This document shows positions 60,739 to 64,000 of a stretch of 64,000 nucleotides of DNA, in pieces (the stretch's first letter is position 1; each line of letters begins with the position of its first letter). Source of the stretch: Pontibacter ruber (lineage in GTDB: Bacteria; Bacteroidota; Bacteroidia; Cytophagales; Hymenobacteraceae). Under the pieces are notes generated by a model. That model ran no database searches, was not told the origin of the DNA, and was given only the letters and a program-made list of their open reading frames with translations. The DNA lies in NCBI RefSeq assembly GCF_023630205.1, contig NZ_JALPRR010000002.1:922899-986898 (forward strand), given 5' to 3'. The translations under genes were made by a program, and so were the position numbers.

Positions 60739-62994
60739 TTGAATTACAAAAAATACAGTTACCTGGTGCTGCTGCTCATTGCAGTGCTTACTGTCGCGAG
60801 CGTGTACTTTGTAGCACGGCTGCGCTTTGACTATAATTTCGATAACTTCTTCCCGAAAGGCGATCCGGACCTGGAGTATTACTTTACTTACCGTGCTAAG
60901 TTCGGTAACGACAACGACTACCTGCTGATCGGGCTGGAAAACAATAAAGGGATTTTTGACCGGACATTCCTGACGCGGGTAGACAGCCTCACCCGCTTTT
61001 TGCAGCGACAGCCCCATGTAGAGAACGTGCTCTCCCCTACTACTGTGAAGAATCCTGTGATAGAGCAGTTTGGCTACTTTGAGATACCCTACCTGCACGT
61101 AAGCGAGCCGGAACGTTATTCGCAGGACTCCGCTAACATCTACAACACCCGTGAGTTGATCGGCACCCTTTTTTCAGAAGATGCCAGGTCTGTATCGCTG
61201 TTCGTGCAAACGACCGATGACCTGGCCAAAGGCCCCAGCGACACGCTGATAGCCGCACTGTACGATAAATTGGCAGAGCTGCAACTGACGGATCATCACA
61301 TTGCCGGCAAAGCACTCGCGCAGTCTGTTTTTATCGAGAAGATGAAGGTAGAGCTGGCTATTTTCATGTCTGCTTCTATCCTGCTGGTCGTCTTTTTTCT
61401 CTGGATCACTTTCCGCACGGCGTGGGGCGTGCTGGTGCCGCTGGTGGTTGTGTTGCTGTCGGTGTTGTGGGGTTTGGGTGTAATGGGGTTGTTCAACAAG
61501 CCTATCGACGTGATGACGGTGCTGCTGCCTACGATCATGTTCGTGGTAGGCATGTCAGATGTGATCCACATTCTGACGCGCTACGTTACGGAGGTGAGCC
61601 AAGGAACAGAAAAGCTCCGGGCACTTAAGGTAACCTTGCGTGAAGTAGGAATGGCAACCTTTCTTACCTCGCTTACCACGGCTGTAGGCTTTCTTACGCT
61701 GCTTACCACAGCCATTGTGCCTATCCGCAACTTTGGTCTCTATACTGCCATCGCCATCGCATTGGCGTATGTACTGGCATTTACCGTATTGCCTGCCATC
61801 CTGCTGCTCATCAAAAGACCCAACCCAGTGCGGGCAAGGCGGGTAGATCTGAACTGGCCGATTTTGCTTCGCCGTATGCTGCGCTTTATACTTCGGAACC
61901 CCAAAGCCATACTTGGGTCCAGTGCCGCCATCGTTATACTTTCGCTCGTTGGCATTAGCCAGATACGGGTAGATACTACCCTGCTGGAAGACCTCGGCGA
62001 TAAGGACCCGATCGTGCTGGACTTTCGGTATTTTGAAGAGCATTTCTCTGGCGTTCGTCCGTTTGAAATGCACCTGGTCGCGGCACCTGGCTACAGTATG
62101 TATGATAAGGAAGTGCTGCAGGAAATCGAAAAAATAGAGCAATACCTGTACTCCAGCTATGGACTGAATTTCATCTCTTCGCCTGCTACGGTGGTTAAAA
62201 CGCTGAGTCGTGCGCAGAACGGAGGCTTGCAGGATTATTTTATACTTCCTGTTAGCGAACGTGAGCTACAGCAGGTGACCCGAAGGCTGCAGGCGTTGAG
62301 AAAACGGAGTGAATTGCGGGCCGTGGTAACTACAGACCAGCGGGAAGGGCGCCTGACAGGCAAGATGTCGGACATAGGCAGTGCCCGGGCCTCCATTCTC
62401 AACGACTCGCTCCGCACCTTCATTCATCGGAATATAAACCCCGATATCCTGCAGACACGCCTTACCGGAAGCGCCATGCTGCTCGATAAGAACAACGAGT
62501 ATGTAACCAACAACATGATGCAGGGCCTGCTGATTGCCTTTCTTGTTATCGCTGTTATTGTCGGCCTGATCTATAGGTCTGTGCCTATGGTCATCATCTC
62601 ATTAATCCCCAACATCATCCCGCTGCTCATGATCGGCGGAATCATTGGCTTTATGGGCATTAACCTGAATGTTTCCATCTCCATCATTTTCACCATTGCC
62701 TTTGGCATAGCCGTAGACGACACCATCCACTTCCTCAGCAAACTAAAGCTGGAGTTGATGAAAGGTAAATCGCTCCCCTACGCTGTGAAACGTACCTTTA
62801 TATCCACCGGAAAGGCCATCATCATTACTTCCTGCATATTGGTGGGCGGCTTTCTTACACTTGTCTTCTCTACTTTCGATGCCACGTTTTATGTAGGTGT
62901 GTTTATAAGCATCACGCTGTTGTTTGCCGTCATAGCCGACCTCTACCTGCTGCCCGTCCTGATCCTGTTGTTTTACAGGCGGGGCAAAAAATAA
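60739..62994 (+). CDS. RND/MMPL-family transporter
   Basis: The 751-residue protein has the compact RND layout with twelve helices: one N-terminal helix (7-27), a periplasmic loop (about 30-205), five helices (about 210-365), then the duplicated unit: helix near 395, second loop (about 415-590) and five helices (about 592-745). Markers are FVVGMSDVIHILTRY near 270 and the matching FGIAVDDTIHFLSK near 655, the sterol-sensing-like helix-4 Asp region in each half. Such MMPL/HpnN-like proteins export lipids or hydrophobic molecules; cargo unknown. The start is a TTG at 60739. The coiled-coil gene follows 64 bases downstream. Confidence 0.88.
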   Translation: MNYKKYSYLVLLLIAVLTVASVYFVARLRFDYNFDNFFPKGDPDLEYYFTYRAKFGNDNDYLLIGLENNKGIFDRTFLTRVDSLTRFLQRQPHVENVLSPTTVKNPVIEQFGYFEIPYLHVSEPERYSQDSANIYNTRELIGTLFSEDARSVSLFVQTTDDLAKGPSDTLIAALYDKLAELQLTDHHIAGKALAQSVFIEKMKVELAIFMSASILLVVFFLWITFRTAWGVLVPLVVVLLSVLWGLGVMGLFNKPIDVMTVLLPTIMFVVGMSDVIHILTRYVTEVSQGTEKLRALKVTLREVGMATFLTSLTTAVGFLTLLTTAIVPIRNFGLYTAIAIALAYVLAFTVLPAILLLIKRPNPVRARRVDLNWPILLRRMLRFILRNPKAILGSSAAIVILSLVGISQIRVDTTLLEDLGDKDPIVLDFRYFEEHFSGVRPFEMHLVAAPGYSMYDKEVLQEIEKIEQYLYSSYGLNFISSPATVVKTLSRAQNGGLQDYFILPVSERELQQVTRRLQALRKRSELRAVVTTDQREGRLTGKMSDIGSARASILNDSLRTFIHRNINPDILQTRLTGSAMLLDKNNEYVTNNMMQGLLIAFLVIAVIVGLIYRSVPMVIISLIPNIIPLLMIGGIIGFMGINLNVSISIIFTIAFGIAVDDTIHFLSKLKLELMKGKSLPYAVKRTFISTGKAIIITSCILVGGFLTLVFSTFDATFYVGVFISITLLFAVIADLYLLPVLILLFYRRGKK

Positions 62995-63058
62995 ATGGCG
63001 GCTAATCCAATAAGGTTGGCCATATTTGCGTGTTGTTTTATACTAAACAGAAGAAGAG

Positions 63059-63670
63059 ATGAAGAAAAAACTACTTGTTTTAACCATGGTCTGTCTTGGT
63101 TTTGCAGGGGTGCAGGCGCAGGACAACAAGCAGGCACAGGAGAGCACAAAACAGGTGCAGGCAGTACAGGACACCCGGCTGGCCCAACTCATGAACGAGC
63201 GCGAACAGCTGGTGATGGAATACCAGTTCTACAACCAGCAAAACAGCAACTTCTGGGGCAAAAAGTCGAAAAGCGACCTGATCAACATCATCGAAACACT
63301 CAAGAAGATCATCAACACCGATTCTGAACTGATCGGGGTAATAAAAGCGGCAAGTATAAAAAAAGTAGCGGAGAGCACCGTGGAAACCCAGCGGGAAGGG
63401 AAAATAACCGTTGAGGACCAGCGCCTGATCAAGGCCCGGATGAGCGATCTGCAAAGCCAGATCAATACGCTGCAGAGTCAGATCAAAAAACGGGAGCGCT
63501 CTATCAAAGATTTACAGGACCAATTGAAGGCCACGGATGAAGTGCGCTATGGCAAAGACAGGGTGATTGCCATACTGGCCGTTGCCGCGTTTATACTGCT
63601 GCTGTACGCCGTGTTCCTGCAGGTGCGCCTGGGCAACGCCGGTAAAAAGAAGCGTAAGAAGGCTGCCTGA
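63059..63670 (+). CDS. Exported coiled-coil protein with C-terminal membrane anchor
   Basis: I do not recognise this 203-residue protein. It has a signal peptide (1-20, ending GVQAQ), a Gln-rich helical region, a coiled coil (about 120-160: ARMSDLQSQINTLQSQIKKR) and a membrane helix near the end (about 168-188) followed by a Lys/Arg-rich cytoplasmic tail (KKKRKKAA). The topology is a periplasmic coiled-coil held in the inner membrane. It lies just after the MMPL transporter gene and may be a partner of it, but that is only neighbourhood inference. Confidence 0.75.
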   Translation: MKKKLLVLTMVCLGFAGVQAQDNKQAQESTKQVQAVQDTRLAQLMNEREQLVMEYQFYNQQNSNFWGKKSKSDLINIIETLKKIINTDSELIGVIKAASIKKVAESTVETQREGKITVEDQRLIKARMSDLQSQINTLQSQIKKRERSIKDLQDQLKATDEVRYGKDRVIAILAVAAFILLLYAVFLQVRLGNAGKKKRKKAA

Positions 63671-63804
63671 TCTTTTGTACACCATCCTGGCTTTCAGTTA
63701 AATAATAAACTGGAAAGGGAGCAAAAACTGCACAGTATTTGTTATGATAGCCGGTGCCGGAACATCTGGCACGTATAATAACGTACAACACAGACAAACA
63801 ATAA

Positions 63805-63838
63805 AAGGGCTGGCGCACGTACTCCAGCCCTTCTTTTT
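63805..63838 (+). terminator. Intrinsic terminator
   Basis: AAGGGCTGG (63805-63813) pairs perfectly with CCAGCCCTT (63824-63832) around a ten-base loop, followed by CTTTTT. It lies about 135 bases after the coiled-coil gene and directly before the helicase gene. Confidence 0.85.
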
Positions 63839-63845
63839 GGTATAC

Positions 63846-64000
63846 ATGATCGATATTTTAGAAGAACTGAAGCAGGTACAGGAACTGCTTAAAATTGAAC
63901 AGGAAGAAGACCGTCAGCAATACAAGGCCAAAAGCCTGAAGAGCTCTATTTCAGAGCGCAAAGCAATGGGCTTCTGCTGGTATCCGGTGGTGATCTCGAA
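63846..64000 (+). CDS. N-terminal fragment of an AAA/superfamily I helicase (cut by window end)
   Basis: Only the first 51 codons are present. The fragment (MIDILEELKQVQELLKIEQE, then RQQYKA, and SERKAMGFCWYPVVIS) matches the start of SMUBP2/IGHMBP2-like superfamily I helicases of Bacteroidota, which open with a charged helix and a segment of the form ER..G..WYPV before the first beta-barrel domain. No helicase motif is inside the window, so the assignment rests on this opening alone. ATG 63846 is the first start after the preceding terminator. Confidence 0.6.
   Translation, partial: MIDILEELKQVQELLKIEQEEDRQQYKAKSLKSSISERKAMGFCWYPVVIS

Overview
The window is a stretch of chromosome from a Bacteroidota bacterium, most likely a Cytophagales member of the Hymenobacteraceae (Pontibacter-like). 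The evidence is a SusC-type and a CTLD-type TonB-dependent receptor, a DUF4249 lipoprotein, a secreted protease with a type IX secretion C-terminal domain, a CzcA pump fused to a TolC domain, a fused E1 alpha/beta dehydrogenase, and promoter -7 boxes of the TAnnTTTG type. Genes are dense, base composition is near half G+C, and I see no phage, insertion sequence, CRISPR array, tRNA or rRNA. The genus assignment is inference.

Layout. 1-3393 (+): end of pdxH, a DUF1015 protein overlapping a Maf pyrophosphatase, and an RlmI-type methyltransferase. 3394-3964 is a gene-free mosaic of palindromes and dispersed repeats. 3965-11528 (-): an RsmF-like methyltransferase, a Nudix hydrolase, an acyltransferase-3 membrane protein, gpsA, an efflux adaptor with its TolC partner, and sdaAB. 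11876-15059 (+): tryptophan 2,3-dioxygenase, an FAD oxidoreductase and a CoA-binding protein. 15218-19460: a YbbP/YbbA-type ABC exporter divergent from a TesA lipoprotein. 19644-25652 (-): a heavy-metal efflux operon (DUF6660-like Cys-rich protein, CzcA-TolC fusion, CzcB). 25916-28464 (+): an ECF sigma factor, a probable anti-sigma factor and an outer-membrane barrel.

28521-39838: TrmH-type methyltransferase head to head with TamL, fused E1 dehydrogenase, hemF, a PAP2 phosphatase, a TonB receptor with DUF4249 lipoprotein, and riboflavin synthase. 40081-50367: pcm, a decayed lipoprotein gene, a thioesterase, an unknown protein, a TlpA-like thioredoxin, gatB, alaS, a MerR regulator, dprA and an aminotransferase IV. 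50460-64000: an orphan SusC-like receptor, an M4 metalloprotease exported by the type IX system, an MFS transporter, a metallo-beta-lactamase-fold protein, a truncated glycosyltransferase remnant, thyA, a small Cys/Lys-rich secreted protein, an MMPL/RND exporter, a coiled-coil protein and the start of a helicase.

Two signals stand out beyond the genes. First, the octamer AAGTATAA (or its complement TTATACTT) occurs about 73 times by hand count, roughly once per 0.9 kb, where about two would be expected by chance. It occurs in all kinds of genes, in gaps and, as an inverted pair, in a terminator stem, which is the profile of a DNA uptake sequence or another genome-wide recognition word. Second, the gap between the small Cys-rich gene and czcA can fold into three nested stems whose outer 5' arm covers the stop codon of the upstream gene and whose outer 3' arm ends five bases before the czcA start codon. 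It is a candidate cis-acting translational switch for metal efflux.
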